Shown here: piece by piece, positions 47,942 to 59,372 of the stretch
Position numbering within the stretch: position 1 is the first letter of the stretch
Layout of the letters: each line of letters begins with the position of its first letter
Source: Pectinophora gossypiella
Taxonomy: Eukaryota; Arthropoda; Insecta; Lepidoptera; Gelechiidae
NCBI RefSeq assembly: GCF_024362695.1
Contig: NC_065415.1
Location: forward strand, 6,613,438-6,677,437
Direction of reading: 5' to 3'
DNA length: 64,000 bases
Position numbers and translations under genes: made by a program
The notes under the pieces: model-generated
Seen by the model: only the letters and a program-made list of their open reading frames with translations
Told to the model about the DNA's origin: nothing
Database searches by the model: none

Positions 47942-48327
47942 TGGCCCCGATTCCTGCAGACACCTCCTAATTTTACTTTAAGTTATACCTGTCATTTTCT
48001 TATCCGCCGAAAAGGAAAGGGACGGATGATTGACAGCTCTTAATTTTAGGAAGAATGAGTAAATGAATGAATAACCTGGGCAAATCAAAACGGTATCTCG
48101 CTGGTGTGCAAACCGTTTGACGTGTGCTGTCAACATAATTCTGTCGGGTTATAGGTCAATGTAAAATTTTTAAACGGTTGTTTCAGATTTGTGCTTAAAA
48201 TTGACGTATGTTCCATAAATTTTATGCTTGTCGATTACCCGTCAATTTCCTTTTCGACGGTTAAAAAAATGACTGATGTATCTTAAAATAAAATTAGATG
48301 GTGTTTACAGGAATTAGCACCATTGTA
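47942..48327. mobile_element. MITE family G, copy 2
   Basis: It begins TGGCCCCGATTCCTGCAGAC and ends GGAATTAGCACCATTGTATA. It shares the central block with GGTATCTCGCTGGT and ACCGTTTGACGTG with the copy at 31467-31843. It lies just downstream of NDUFA13. Confidence 0.75.
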
Positions 48328-48372
48328 TAAAACAATATTATCTAAAGGTAATGAAAAACATAATTATATTAA

Positions 48373-48510
48373 TTAACTTTTCAGCTTCAAGTTGGCTCTA
48401 CGGAAGAAATGACTTGGTGAGCAATGTGCGAAGTATTCGTGGTAAATAGGTTCTATTAGTTTTTCGGGCTGATACATTTTATATATCGGTTCACCGAAAT
48501 AAGTTCCAGT
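48373..48510 (-). CDS. NDUFA13: NDUFA13 exon 2
   Basis: The acceptor on the minus strand is TTTTGTTTCAG (48511-48521). The exon encodes TGTYFGEPIYKMYQPEKLIE and ends RRANLKLKS with a stop at 48373-48375. It is phase 0 and completes a 152-residue protein with exon 1. Confidence 0.88.
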   Translation of the reverse strand, partial: TGTYFGEPIYKMYQPEKLIEPIYHEYFAHCSPSHFFRRANLKLKS

Positions 48511-48789
48511 CTGAAACAAAAATGAAAATTTACATTTTTACAAGTTAATAAACTGAAAATTGCACTATTCCTTTGTTTTGTCATTTTCTACGTTGATTCA
48601 AAAGTCTCATGAAATCACGTATCTGTGGATCCAGGTCAAAGTACCCAAATTAGATGTTTTGAAAATATGTTGTTTCTATTAACCTACCTAACTCACTTTG
48701 CAGTGAATGGAAAAGTCGGAGAACATAATCTCCTACATATTTAGCTGTAAAGCCCTTAAGTTCGTAAGTAGTAATTACGGGACTCAAGA

Positions 48790-49023
48790 CATGACTCATG
48801 TAACGGCTATATATGTAGTTATATACTTACTTACATCAGTAAGTAGTACCTATCCAAATCACGAATCATCTTACTTTTAAATAATCGGGCGATCAGCCTG
48901 TAACTTTCGAACCGAACAAAAGGTCACAAAGCGATTTTTCTGACATGTCCTTACTTGGATTCGAATCCGGGACCTCTGGATCTTGAGCTCAACGCAAAAT
49001 CACTGGACCATGGAGACTGTCGT
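48790..49023 (-). mobile_element. SINE family A in the NDUFA13 intron
   Basis: It has ACTCATGTAACGGCT, GATCAGCCTGTAACTTTCGA, GGATTCGAATCCGGGACCTC and CACTGGACCATGGAGACTGT, in inverse orientation. It is therefore in the same direction as the NDUFA13 transcript. Confidence 0.8.
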
Positions 49024-49161
49024 TTATCCTAATAATCGTGGGCGTGAGTTTATGTTGGTTATGAAAGTTTATAAGGAATCACCTGATGCAGTGCACATTT
49101 GCCTAGATTACACAAGATACTGGTAGGTACTTTAATTATTAGAGCTACTCATTTAATTTAC

Positions 49162-49482
49162 CTTCCATCCAGGTACACCAGCCATCAATTTGTCTTCCTC
49201 GTCCCGATTCCGCCTAAGCTGCCTCAAATATTCTCTATCCCTTTCTGCCAAGAGCACTGGATATATCGCCATCTTGCTTGAGCGTAATTCTATTTCGTGT
49301 TTCTTGATCTTCTTGTGGTTTAAGGAGTATAGGTAGAGGGCCCCAGCGGTCATAGCAAAGTAGCCAAGAATGAGTTGGTATCCATTGAAGAGATGCGCGC
49401 CTGGTACTCTTTTGTATGCGATAGGTTTATAGCCCCCTGGTGGAGGCAAATCTTGTTTTCGAACCCAACATGCAGAGTCCAT
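49162..49482 (-). CDS. NDUFA13: NDUFA13/GRIM-19, complex I accessory subunit, exon 1
   Basis: NDUFA13 is a small accessory subunit of mitochondrial NADH dehydrogenase with one membrane helix. Exon 1 encodes 107 residues from the ATG at 49480-49482 (good context GACATGG). The N-terminus has the family signature QDLPPPGGYKPIAYKRVPGA. A hydrophobic helix lies at about residues 35-53 (YQLILGYFAMTAGALYLY). A charged coiled part follows (ERDREYLRQLRRNRDEE), then VPGWK. A donor GTAAAT at 49161 interrupts the gene after WK in phase 0; the rest lies at 48373-48510. The total of 152 residues is close to the usual length (about 144-154). I see no breaks. A housekeeping gene is unexpected only in that it is alone in this repeat-rich stretch. 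Confidence 0.93.
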
Positions 49483-50119
49483 GTCGACTAATTAGAGATT
49501 ATCAATAAAATAATTTTTTGGCTGATTTTTGATGGAGAGCAAAAAGTGAGACAAATCTGACGTTTCGTTTTATTTTTGTTGTAATTTTATGGACAGTAAG
49601 GAGTATGTATGCGTTCATTACCAACCTTATTTTAAGTTCTATTTTAGAGACAGAATTTATACATATATCTGCTCTGTTCATAATATCTGCTGTTTCCGAT
49701 ATTATTGGCAAAAGCCACTTTAATAACAGCAACCATTTAACAAGCAATAATAATACATTGGTCATAATTATTCACGTTTATATCGAAGTCAGTCAAACAC
49801 AAAACAATGAGTCCATATTTTGACAATTCTAGTTTGGTAGCATTCGCTAATATTGCAATTATATTGAATTATATTGTTTCCATGCATCGTGATTTACTCA
49901 TAATTACCATATACCTATTTTGTGATATTCAACAATATTTTTCTGTTATCTATAATGTACAAACAGCATTTAAATACACCCCACCACAGAATTCACAGAA
50001 TTGGGTAGTTACCTAGGTCAAATATGAATTATGAAAATCTGATTAAGTACTAAATAAAGGCAGATCTAAAGGTGACAAAAAATCTATTTAACTTATTTAT
50101 GATTTTTCATAGAAGGAAA
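49483..50119. other. Upstream region of NDUFA13 and intergenic DNA
   Basis: It holds the presumed promoter of NDUFA13 close to 49483-49600; no TATA box is clear. The overlapping open frames at 49502-49823 are not protein-like. Confidence 0.45.
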
Positions 50120-50300
50120 AATTGAAGGGAAGAGAGGAAGGGGTTGACCTAGGAGAATATTTATGAAACAAATAAAAGAAAAGGTGTGGATCGCGTCGTA
50201 TCAGGAGGTGAAGGATTCGGCGGGAAGAAGAGAGGAATAGCGATTAGGTACTCCACCGACAAGAGCGCAGCTCTTAAATAAAGAGAGATAGAGAGATGAT
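50120..50300 (+). mobile_element. LINE family L3, C-terminal coding end and tail
   Basis: One frame reads VWIASYQEVKDSAGRREE, a stop, then RLGTPPTRAQLLNKER, and the DNA ends in a short AGAGAG tract. The stop within a conserved-looking peptide shows decay. The peptide resembles C-termini of LINE ORF2 proteins; the clade is not assigned. Confidence 0.6.
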
Positions 50301-50314
50301 TTTTAATAAAGAAA

Positions 50315-50460
50315 AATATAATAATAAGTGCGACATTTTGTCACGTTTTTCTATAATGACACAAATTGATTTCATACAAATTCCATAGTATGTTCGTGTT
50401 TTGACGTTTAGTAAAAAGTAACTGATTTGACTAGTTGGAAGTTACTCGATTCTCCTCGTC
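50315..50460 (+). repeat. Dispersed repeat I, copy 1
   Basis: ACATTTTGTCACGTTTTTCT, AAATTCCATAGTATGTTCGT and GTAAAAAGTAACTGATTTGA match 61262-61400 in the inverse orientation (AAAACGTGACAAAATCTTGT, TTTACTTTTTACTTAACATC). Confidence 0.65.
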
Positions 50461-50544
50461 AACCGGAAAAGGTATAAAAGGTTCTAATTTATTTGCCAGT
50501 CAGTCATTTTATTTCGCAGTCGGATTACATAATCCGCCATGTTA

Positions 50545-50780
50545 CAATACGGCTAGCCGTTATCCAAAACAGTGCCATTTTGAATTGCGCCGGGTCACCA
50601 GTTAACCGGATTGAATACGGCTGAATGAAAGTCCACCGGAATGTGTTGGCCATTTTACGTTTTTCAACACGGCTAGCCGTAATCTAACACTGCGGGTCAA
50701 TAGCCGCCTCTTTAGCAGTTTTTAGATCCCATGTCCTGTTTTTGAAAATGGCCGTAATTTAATAAAGCGGTTTATAGAGT
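50545..50780. repeat. GC-rich block with repeated palindrome
   Basis: The 12-mer ACGGCTAGCCGT, a perfect palindrome, occurs twice, near 50551 and 50673, in similar contexts (AATACGGCTAGCCGTTATCC, CACGGCTAGCCGTAATC). The element identity is unknown. Confidence 0.45.
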
Positions 50781-50867
50781 CGAACTGCGACATGTACAGG
50801 GATAAAGGATACAAGAGGTACAACCATAAAATAATACCTCAAACTCAAAAATTTCTTTATACGGTGG

Positions 50868-50945
50868 GTAAAGTTACACTTTGTATCGTCAATTTTTAAA
50901 TAAATATTTTTATGTCGAACGTCTCATCCGATTAAAAAACTAAGT
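50868..50945 (-). mobile_element. LINE family L4 3' fragment
   Basis: AAAGTTACACTTTGTATCGT, CAATTTTTAAATAAATA and GAACGTCTCATCCGATT match the inverse of 59998-60060. Confidence 0.6.
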
Positions 50946-51514
50946 ATACCTTTTATCTCCAAAGGTCATCCACAGAGAGAGTGAAATGATTCAACAAAAG
51001 GTTTTTTTACCGTTAATAGTAGTCCCTAGTTCCGGGATGTCCAATAAAATGTAGCACAATTTTGGTAACCGTCCAATCCCAACTCTAAATCCACTCTAAA
51101 TTCAACTTACTCGAGTGATTCCAGTACCCGTTAAAGTTGAAAAGTGGCGTTTAAAACTAGTTGTTTCTAAATCCTGTGAGTCGTATTTCCTAGATCAACG
51201 TTAAGCTTTGTCCGTGAGATGTGGTCACATGGTTCGCCGCGGAGTGTGCCGGATGGAGGGGTGGGCCAGATCGCCACTATGTGTGAACAAGTAAATATTA
51301 CACACTTTGTTCTGAAATGTCACAGAACGTTCACTTGTTTCCATAGTTGGCTGGATGCGGGTGGATACATGTTTTATTTGCTACCGTTGTTTATAATAAA
51401 CAAACCCGTACTAGGTACTTGGCACACAATCTGCCCATAACACATTCATCCAGTTATAGAGAAGTAGGTATGGTACTATGATACTATGTGTAAGGAATTT
51501 TGGACGGTATATGA

Positions 51515-51713
51515 AAAGTGTTAGTGACATTGTTACGAAAACTTTTAGGGATAATTCAGCTCATTATTCTGAGTTAACATCAAGTGGAATTTTCCATCAA
51601 AAACTAAAAAAAAACATAAATTTTGCGACGGAAAATTCCACTTGATATTAACTCAGAATCATAGTCTGAATCGTCCCCCTCAGTATTCGTTACGATGTCA
51701 CTAACACCCTGTA
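51515..51713. mobile_element. Palindromic MITE family D, monomer
   Basis: Left arm GTGTTAGTGACATTGTTACG, GAGTTAACATCAAGTGGAAT; right arm GGAAAATTCCACTTGATATT, CACTAACACCCTGTATAAT. The loop is only about 25 bases. The extreme left end has lost TACAGG. Confidence 0.75.
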
Positions 51714-51949
51714 TAATATAATCCGTATTATTATCATTATCTATCAACGGGTTGATGAATGAAGCCTTATTTCTTGTACCCAGCAGTTTCGTGGTACGGT
51801 GTTTAACACGTTGGTGGTCAGTTTATCACCATGTTTTGACACAAGTGTTTTATATACACGGATTTGACTATGCTGTCGGCACACACCCAAATCCTGCTTA
51901 AAAAGCTTAGGGACGGTACTGAAAAGTATCGGCGTCCGAAAGACGTAAT

Positions 51950-52286
51950 ATACGATCCCGACGACCCTATTACTCTACCCATAGAGGCAGCCAATCAGCT
52001 CGCGACACCAAACACTTCAGGACCCCGATACCGACCCCGCCGGCGTGGTCGACGATTTCCCTCATTCAGCGCTTATCGCTATCGACCCACTAGGGTCGAT
52101 TAATTCAGTTCAAATATTTTTCCTCTCAGACGACGCCCTGAGCCGAGGTTCGCGCCCAACTGGACACCCTCAGGCCTGTTGTCTTAAACGTTGTATCGGG
52201 TGAGAGCCTTCAGCGCTCCCCATTTGTCCGGCCAAGTAGTTAATGCCATCTGCGGCAAATATACAATAAGTCACGTCAAAAAAAAA
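51950..52286 (+). mobile_element. Repeat C, longest copy
   Basis: A 79-codon open frame (51864-52103) ends in GPRYRPRRRGRRFPSFSAYR and a stop inside the repeat core, so the frame may preserve a C-terminus of the parent element. The non-coding core and an A run follow. The parent LINE is not recognised. Confidence 0.7.
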
Positions 52287-52539
52287 AGCTTTCGGCACAA
52301 GTATCGAGCTGTAAATACATAGTGACATGAACAGCTACAGCATCGGTGACGTTTTATACAGGAATATACCTGTGTTATTATACAGTGTTAACCATTCTAT
52401 CATTTCTGTAAAATTTAAAACGACGTGCTTAGCAGTTCTCTCAGATTTAGTGCGTTAAGTACGAACGGTTTGACATTTATGTCAACGAACGTGTTAAATT
52501 TTCACAGTTCTTAAAAACGAGTTTTGTATGACTCTCGAC

Positions 52540-52697
52540 CTTACAAATAAAAAATAAACCAGGGTTGAACGTGGGTTTAAGTATTTGACAGCCAAGCAAA
52601 GTTCAGTCGAATTGTATGATAATTGGATACAATTTTTCATGGCTGTCAAATACTTAAACCCACGTTTCATCCCTGGTTTATTTTTTATTTTTAAGGT
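52540..52697. mobile_element. Foldback MITE family F, complete
   Basis: The left arm CTTACAAATAAAAAATAAAC, ACGTGGGTTTAAGTATTTGA, CAGCCA is mirrored by TGGCTGTCAAATACTTAAAC, CCACGTTTCATCCCTGGTTT, ATTTTTTATTTTTAAGG. The arms are about 60 bp and the loop about 40 bp. It is a short palindromic element with no coding capacity. Confidence 0.75.
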
Positions 52698-53209
52698 GGT
52701 TAGTTTAAACTATGGTCGACTTGAACCTCTTTTATATAAAGCACGATGAATATTGCATGCATTGCAACATGGTAGTTTTATGTTTAAACTGCAGTAGGAT
52801 CTTGTTTGAGTTCTACAAATCTAAGGATTTTAAAACAAGTCTCTGAAGATTTTACGACGTTTACTGTTTGTTCATTTAAACTGAAACTTATCAAAATTTT
52901 ACGACGAGAAGAACAATAAAACACAGTTTATATATATAGGTATATCTCGGCAAAGACGCACTGCGGATTTTTTACCTTTATTCATACATAAACTCTATCT
53001 TACTTAAATTTATAGTAACATATTATAAAATAAAATTTACTTACTAGTCAAAACGATCAACATGGATTTTACTTGCTTTATGTTATTTCTTCGCCAAAAT
53101 TTTATTGCAGACCTTAGCTCCCACACGTGATCTGAAGCGAATTAAACAGATTCCAGCGATGTGGGATCAACGGTTCTATGTTTTATTTTCTATTGGCCAT
53201 CTCTCCCTT
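52698..53209. other. Intergenic, AT-rich
   Basis: Nothing recognised. Confidence 0.45.
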
Positions 53210-53300
53210 AAGGCCATCTATCTCGACCTTGCTCTACAGGTTATGTGAAACTGCAGTAGTTTCGAGTGGATGTTACCTACTGAATTAAGATATTTTTGAA
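53210..53300 (+). mobile_element. LINE family L4 3' end
   Basis: CTACAGGTTATGTGAAACTG, CAGTAGTTTCGAGTGGATG and TTACCTACTGAATTAAGATA with TTTTTGAATTAAAATT. An internal stretch seen in the copy at 59955 is deleted. Confidence 0.6.
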
Positions 53301-53942
53301 TTAAAATTAAATTTGTGAGAGTTTTAATTATAGAAAAACAATAAGCATTACTTTTATTTTAAAATTTTTAAAGGTTTTGAAAAGTTCGTAAATGTATCTA
53401 ACCTATAAATATTATTTTCACAATATGCTGAGGAAACAAAGGTTAGAGCAACGTTAAGCAAAATGATCGTAGCAACAATTATCAATTCATGTTTTGAAGT
53501 AAACAAACATACAAACAAATACAAAAAAAAAATAGGAAAAAAAAATGTTGTCAGTGTCACAAACGTACCACATTCACAAAATTAATTAGAGATACGGTCT
53601 TTTTGAAGAATTATGTATTAATTTGTCGTTTATAATTGCTTTTTTGTCAAGTGTTTCCTGTACCGGCCTTTGTACGTACGTTTATTACAGTTTCTTTTCT
53701 TGTAAAATTGTTATTTTATTTTTTTATTTATTTCGGATAACAGAAGCACCTCAAAGTTAAAAAGTTATATTATTATTAATGTTGTGCTTATGAGGCCAAT
53801 TACAGTTATCCAAAAGTTGGTAATAGATGTATAAGGAAATAAACTCTTTATTAAAGTTATATTTTATACTTATAAGTATTACTGAAATAACATACCTATA
53901 AGTATAAATATTTCATTCATACTTAGATTATTATCAAATCAC
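53301..53942. other. Intergenic, AT-rich
   Basis: Nothing recognised. Confidence 0.45.
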
Positions 53943-54236
53943 TCACCGGTTTGAGCGTCGGGCTCACGATCCGGAGGTCCTGAGTTCTAATCCCGGTGGG
54001 CACATATCACAAAAATCACTTTGTGATCCCTAGTTTTGTTAGGACATCACAGGCTGATCACCTGATGTGCTTCGGAAGGCTCGTTAAGCTGTTAGTCCCG
54101 GTTACTAATTACTGACGCAAGTAAGTAGTCGTCACATGAGCCATGTCAGGGGCCTTTGGCAGCTCAATAGTAACCCTGACACCAGAGTTGATGGGGTTGG
54201 TAATCTACCTCACAACCCACACGATAGAAGTAAGTA
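53943..54236 (+). mobile_element. SINE family A
   Basis: The head is partly lost and starts near CCGGTTTGAGCGTCGGGCTC. The B box is degenerate (GAGTTCTAATCCCGG). The body is intact to CACAACCCACACGATAGAAG. The A box region is missing. Confidence 0.8.
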
Positions 54237-54569
54237 CAAACAAAAGTTATAAAAAAACGCAATTACAGCCTCATTTCACGAACCTAATCAGTAAATAAAA
54301 ATCATAGTAAAGAAAGAAGGCCAGACCCTCGAATACAATCTCAATGTGAATAATCTTCCAAGTATAAGCATATGGTTGCATTACGAGTAGGATGGTGCAT
54401 GCAAACAGAGCAACCAGGATGCGAGCGTGTAAACTTCCATAGCCAAGACTAACTATGTACTTAAACTAATTAACTTAATCATAATTAAACGCTCTCAAGT
54501 CTGTAATATACAAGTAGTGCCAACCTTGATCATTTAGTTCATTTCTTTTTTCATTTTGTTAACCTACAA

Positions 54570-54775
54570 GGACGTATATTGACCAACTTGGAGATGTCCT
54601 TAGAAAAGGTTCTGTACGATCTACTCTGAACCGGCGTGCGTGTATGAAACGATTGATGAATGTGGAGGAAGCAAGAGAAGTGTGTCGGGATCGGAGCAAA
54701 TGGAATTCTATAGTCTCTGCTTACCCCGCTGGGAAATAAGCGTGAATTTATGTATGTATGTATGTTCATTTTGTA
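54570..54775 (+). mobile_element. LINE family L2, ORF2 C-terminus with (TATG)n tail
   Basis: One frame is open from about 54575 to a stop and reads YIDQLGDVLRKGSVRSTLNR, RACMKRLMNVEEAREVCRDR and SKWNSIVSAYPAGK. Then follow the 3' end and TATGTATGTATG. This is the C-terminal end of a LINE reverse-transcriptase protein; the peptide YIDQ.GDV is shared with the copy at 62575-62720. Confidence 0.7.
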
Positions 54776-55019
54776 ACAGAGTCACTCTGGCAAACGAAAC
54801 TTATCGAAACAATCTTGGGTCTACTTGTCTATTCGCCTATTCAGAACTAATCTGACGGATTATAAAAATGTTATCAGAAACTTATCTGACAAAAGTTTAT
54901 CAGCAAGTACTTAGTGATAAAGTGCGATTATGCTTCAAGGCAACCTTTTGTACAGTACCATAGAATAAACAATAATTCTTAGTAAAAAAGAAAGAAAGTA
55001 CTTAAAAATTATTCGCAAA
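54776..55019. other. Intergenic, nothing recognised
   Basis: AT-rich sequence. Confidence 0.4.
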
Positions 55020-55170
55020 CGGTAGGTACGTATAGGTACGGTCACGAGTACTAATATGTACACTTTAAAACCATGTCACATTAACTTTTCTGACAAATTA
55101 ATCCGTAAGTCTCATTAAATGTCAAGTCATGATAGTGTGACAGGGTTCTAAAGAGGGCACACGATATTGC
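55020..55170 (-). repeat. Dispersed repeat E, copy 2
   Basis: ACGGTCACGAGTACTAATAT, AACCATGTCACATTAACTTT and GTAAGTCTCATTAAATGTCA correspond to 150-285 in the inverse orientation. Confidence 0.65.
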
Positions 55171-55306
55171 TCATGTTTTTAGGAGTAGGAGTGAACATAA
55201 TAATTAAACCATATCACTAAAAAGGGAATATTTTAGGAGAAAGATTATTCGCCACGCACGCACCAATACGAGCTTAGAGCGAGCTGGATTTAAGGCATAA
55301 GGCTGC

Positions 55307-55490
55307 ATTTCCATTGATGCGAAACTGTGCGGAGATGAGCGGAGATGTGCAGGAATCGACCAATCACCGTGACTACCGTGAGGGAGAGAGTGACATAGTG
55401 TCTTCGTTTTTCGCTCTTTCGAACGCTGTGATTGGTCAAATCCGCACATCTCCGCTCTTCTACGCCCATCTCCGCGTCAGTGGAAACCCG
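55307..55490. mobile_element. MITE family H
   Basis: Left end TTTCCATTGATGCGAAACTG, CGGAGATGAGCGGAGATGTG, GACCAATCACCG; right end GTGATTGGTCAAATCCGCAC, CTCCGCTCTTCTACGCCCAT, CTCCGCGTCAGTGGAAA. Inverted repeats of about 60 bp flank a centre of about 65 bp. No coding sequence; GC-rich relative to its surroundings. Confidence 0.7.
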
Positions 55491-56102
55491 ACCTAAGACA
55501 TTAGGAGTAAGGAAGCGCGCGTGGTAAGGTGGTACACAGAAAGAAAGAGATTTTAAAACGCACGTAGTGCGCGGGGCGTGCCATAGATATAAGTACCCTT
55601 GTTTATTAATATTAAACCTTGTCAAAAGACCACAAGTGCCTAAAATGGTTTTAATTATCAAAATAACCGCTAATGACTCCTACGTTTGCCTTAATAAGCC
55701 GTTTAAACACAGTTAATTATTCCGTAGAAATGGTAATTTATGTTCGTCGAATACTTACGCAACTATAATTACGAGTATAATATATAAGTGTCTAGTGCGA
55801 TCCATCATCCTGTAAGTGATTTAGTAAAGGTGGAGATGAAGTGTTAATGGAGAAATGAAGTCAGCACACATATTCTATTAAATATAACCACATAACCGAA
55901 AAGGTCGATTAACCATTTATGTCAACATTCATTAATGTTACAACCAAAACTGTGGAAAAGTTTTGATGGGATTCGGTGCGACAGTTCGATAAGCATATGA
56001 CAGATTGCTTACGCAATACGTTATGATATAACTTTTTATCCATACACAAAGTACCTTTTCAAACGTTCCATGAATGATCATAAACGAAAAGAAATAAATT
56101 CA
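55491..56102. other. Intergenic, nothing recognised
   Basis: AT-rich sequence with no recognised feature. Confidence 0.4.
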
Positions 56103-56395
56103 TAACATAACCTATATACGTCCCACTGCTAGGCACAGGCGTCCCCTCAATCTACCGAAGGAGCTATGGAGCATACTCCACCACGCTGCTCCAATGCGGA
56201 TTGGTGGTGGTGTTCTTACGGCTAAAAGCCGGGACCGACGGCTTAACGTGCCAGTCCTTATCAAACCTTAAAAGTCCTTATCAAAAAAGGACAGTCTCAC
56301 AAAGAGATTTCGACAATATCTCCATCGGGAATCGAACCCGGACCTCCAGATCGTGAGAATAATGCTCTAGCCACTAGACTACAGAGGCTGTTAAA
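56103..56395 (-). mobile_element. SINE family B with tRNA head
   Basis: It starts with the inverse tail (ATAACATAACCTATATACGT) and runs to the head GACCTCCAGATCGTGAGAAT, AGCCACTAGACTACAGAGGC. An internal part of the body between CTTAACGTGCC and AGTCCTTATCAAA is rearranged, with AGTCCTTATCAAA present twice. Confidence 0.8.
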
Positions 56396-57189
56396 TGCAG
56401 GTTTTTTATTAAAGAAGTATCAAATATTATATGATAAACTCATAACCCTCACGGTATTATCACACTAGGACATCACGACGGCGCCATCACAGTTGACCCA
56501 CAAAGAAAATGCAGTTGTATAAGTAAATTGTTTCTCATCAGGTATCTTATTCACCATTTCAACTACATAGATTGCGCCTCCGTGGTGTCCTACTGCGATA
56601 TGGCCCTAAAACCAATGAGCCATAATTAATCCGAAGACTATTTGTAGGCACTTTTAGGAAGTCGTATGATAGACATGGTTATGATGATAATTATGATTAT
56701 GGATGCGAAAGGTATAGCGACATGTGATCAGCCTATTGCCCATAAAATGGTCCATTATGTGAGAAAGGCCTACTTATATTGGTTTAATGGCAAATCCTGG
56801 GATATAAGCGGCTGAATATGTTCTTTACATTTCATTCGCTCCCAGTTTTTTATTATCTTGGACATGTGTTTTGTTGCTGAAGACGACACTGACTATGTCC
56901 GAATTATATGTATCTCTATCTAGAGACATCTCTAGATAGATATCTCGTACACATCTGTGTACGAGACTATACTTTGTGCTTGTTGTGCTAGATCATATCA
57001 TCGTCGATATCTCGCAACGGCTTGTTAGTGACAGTACTAGACACCAACTACACAAAGGAAATTAATAGCGCAGAGAAACAGCAAAATAAGCAATAGAGGT
57101 CTGGTTCCGGGCATTGGCACTGTAACAATGTGATATCTTCATGGCATAACATTTTGGCGCGTTATTTCATTCATTTATTTTAGCACCTG
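56396..57189. other. Intergenic, no gene seen
   Basis: A small palindrome around ATCTCTAGATAGAGATATCT-like sequence lies at 56910-56945. Nothing else is supported. Confidence 0.4.
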
Positions 57190-57460
57190 TGTCGAGATTG
57201 TCGAATTTGTTTTCGAATTCATCTTTGGATGATAAATAATTATAACGTGCTCAGCGTGCAAACCCACATTCCCGAGAAATGCATTTTGGGAGGTATGTGA
57301 CCTAACCTGTAACCTGTATTGGGCTGGTTTTCCCTTCGCGGGTTGGAAGGTCAGACAGGCAGTTGCTTCTGTAAAAAACCGGACCTGTCAAATCTTCAGG
57401 TTAGGTAAGCGGACTCTGTGAAAAACGGGATAATGCTAGGGAGATGATGATGATTTTAGC
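57190..57460 (+). mobile_element. SINE family D, head missing
   Basis: GTTTTCGAATTCATCTTTGG, AACCCACATTCCCGAGAAAT, GCATTTTGGGAGGTATGTGA, GGGCTGGTTTTCCCTTCGCG, AATCTTCAGGTTAGGTAAGC, ending in a (GAT)n tail. The tRNA-like head is visible only in the copy at 63540-63836. Confidence 0.75.
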
Positions 57461-57544
57461 TCCTGAGTACCCGGTGAAGTCTAACAAAAAGTTGTAAAAA
57501 AGGCACGCTGATGGTTCTGGCTTATTTATTACTGTGATACATAA

Positions 57545-57650
57545 GCCATGCCAGCGACCTATACCAAGGTTGCTCAGGTTGATCAGCGATTACAGAACCC
57601 ATAGTTGATGAGGTTGGTAATTCACCTCACAACCAACACGATAGAAGAAG
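57545..57650 (+). mobile_element. SINE family A, 3' fragment
   Basis: ATAAGCCATGCCAGCGACCT, then TGATGAGGTTGGTAATTCAC, CTCACAACCAACACGATAGA. Internal sequence is rearranged. Confidence 0.6.
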
Positions 57651-58074
57651 ACAGAATCCATACAATAGAAGGTCATAGATTCACCTTGGGATTCCAGTGA
57701 CAAGTGTCGCTGCTCCCTACTTCTCTGGTACCTCGTGGCTATACTTACCTGGATTTCCTTATGACTGTGAGTTGTGTCTATCGCCTTATCGATGTGTGGC
57801 AGAAAAGCCTCCTGAATTCAGAATCCAGAGACATTTTTACGACATTTTTATTAGAAAATGGATGTGGGACGGCGTTCATTGATATGCGTGATGAGATTTT
57901 TTATTTTGGAAAAGAGGTAAAATTTTATGTAGAGATACCGAATCGGGAAAAAGGATTTATTTTTGGTAAAAAATGCCTTATCCATAATGGAATGGGCAAT
58001 TTTGATTAAATACCTGCTGTAATCCTAGCGGAAACGTGATGTCTCATTTTGGTGTTTCATTGATCTCTACAATA
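57651..58074. other. Intergenic, unassigned open frames
   Basis: A frame of 101 codons at 57704-58009 overlaps another at 57697-57882. I do not recognise either and see no splice sites that would support an exon. Confidence 0.35.
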
Positions 58075-58135
58075 AACATACAAATACATACATAAACTCA
58101 CACTTCTCTTGCTTCCTCCACATTCATTAATCCAC
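58075..58135 (-). mobile_element. LINE family L2 3' fragment
   Basis: ATACATACATAAACTCACAC, TTCTCTTGCTTCCTCCACAT, TCATTAATCCACC is the inverse of part of 54650-54770, with a deletion in between. Confidence 0.6.
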
Positions 58136-58744
58136 CTTTTTTTATCTGCGGTTGTTTTGCCCTGATGATGAGCCCTTCTATGAGACACGCTCACGTTGCA
58201 ATAAATATCTATACACTCTATATTTTATTAAAATAGTAGTAGTAGGTACTTACTGATAATGAAATAAATGTAGTATCTGACATTTTTTCAATATGCCGCA
58301 TCGAAAAAAGTGAATAAATCGAGAATTGATTTTTACACACAGAGAAATACGGCACATTTCAGTTTTGAAACTAATTTGCTTTTACAATCGGTATATTTGC
58401 AACTACTATCCTAAAATGAGGTTTAAGCAGTTAACATAATAAACCCAATCCGTGCTCAGAATTCCTAATAGAGATGAGATTTATGTAACGCGCGAACTTC
58501 AGATTTAACAGTCTCATTATGCTTCACATAGGGGAAATGGTTGGTTCATAATTCTCCCAAGTTCAATGCACTCGTATGCAAATTGGTAAGATTCTGTCGA
58601 CTGGGAGAGTGGGTATAAATTTACACACACGCTATTTGCTTACAAGATTGAATTTGTCAATTGGGGATAGTTCCATTGCAAGCACTGAATTTATCAGTTC
58701 GTTATGTTTTACTATACGTAGAATCAATTCGTTCAATGCTACTA

Positions 58745-58855
58745 GCTTTTCTTAAATTTTGTACCGGGTGAGAGCCTCAGCGCTCCCCATTATTTGTCAG
58801 GCCGTTAATGCCATCTGCGGCAAATCTACAATAACTCACGTCAAAAAAAAAAACA
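58745..58855 (+). mobile_element. Repeat C, 3' fragment
   Basis: CTTAAATTTTGTACCGGGTG, AGCGCTCCCCATTATTTGTC, ATGCCATCTGCGGCAAATCT, CACGTC and an A run. Confidence 0.75.
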
Positions 58856-59372
58856 AGAAATCGGGCTTTTGCAAGTCTTTGATTGAATATTTCATTTTAT
58901 TTTTCTTTTATCACAAAATGTGATAAAATACATAAATATTGAATGTTATAGATCAATCTCTTTGCATATAAAATTGAGCTCCTTCATTAGTTTATTCTTG
59001 GTTTATTCTTATAAAAATATCCCTGACTTTTATTTTAGAAGAACTTAAAAAGGTCCAACTTAAGCGATAAAGTATTTTTCTTTGTGATAAAGTCTACGAT
59101 ATTTCTCAAGAGTCAGACAAAAGGCCTATAGGCCCTTCGGTGTGTGATATGATATTCAGACCCCGTGGGAGCTTGAGGTCAATCCGGGATTTTCATATCA
59201 CCTTGCTATCCGACCGTGTACAGGCACACTAAAGCCCTGTGCCTTTTAAGTATGATGAATTGATGTCACTTCAGAGAAAAAGTGAATGGTCTATGAATGT
59301 GCACGTCGTATGCGTAAGAAAGAATACTGATGCCGAATTATCAATAGTTTGACCTTGAAAATCATACTATTT
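58856..59372. other. Intergenic, no gene seen
   Basis: A denser block at about 59120-59240 (GGCCTATAGGCCCTTCGGTG) is not assigned. Confidence 0.4.

Noticed and set aside
49502..49823. Opposing open frames upstream of NDUFA13
   Set aside because: They are complementary shadows of each other with biased AT-rich composition; no product is recognised.
57704..58009. 101-codon open frame
   Set aside because: Unrecognised translation, overlapped by another frame, and surrounded by SINE fragments.
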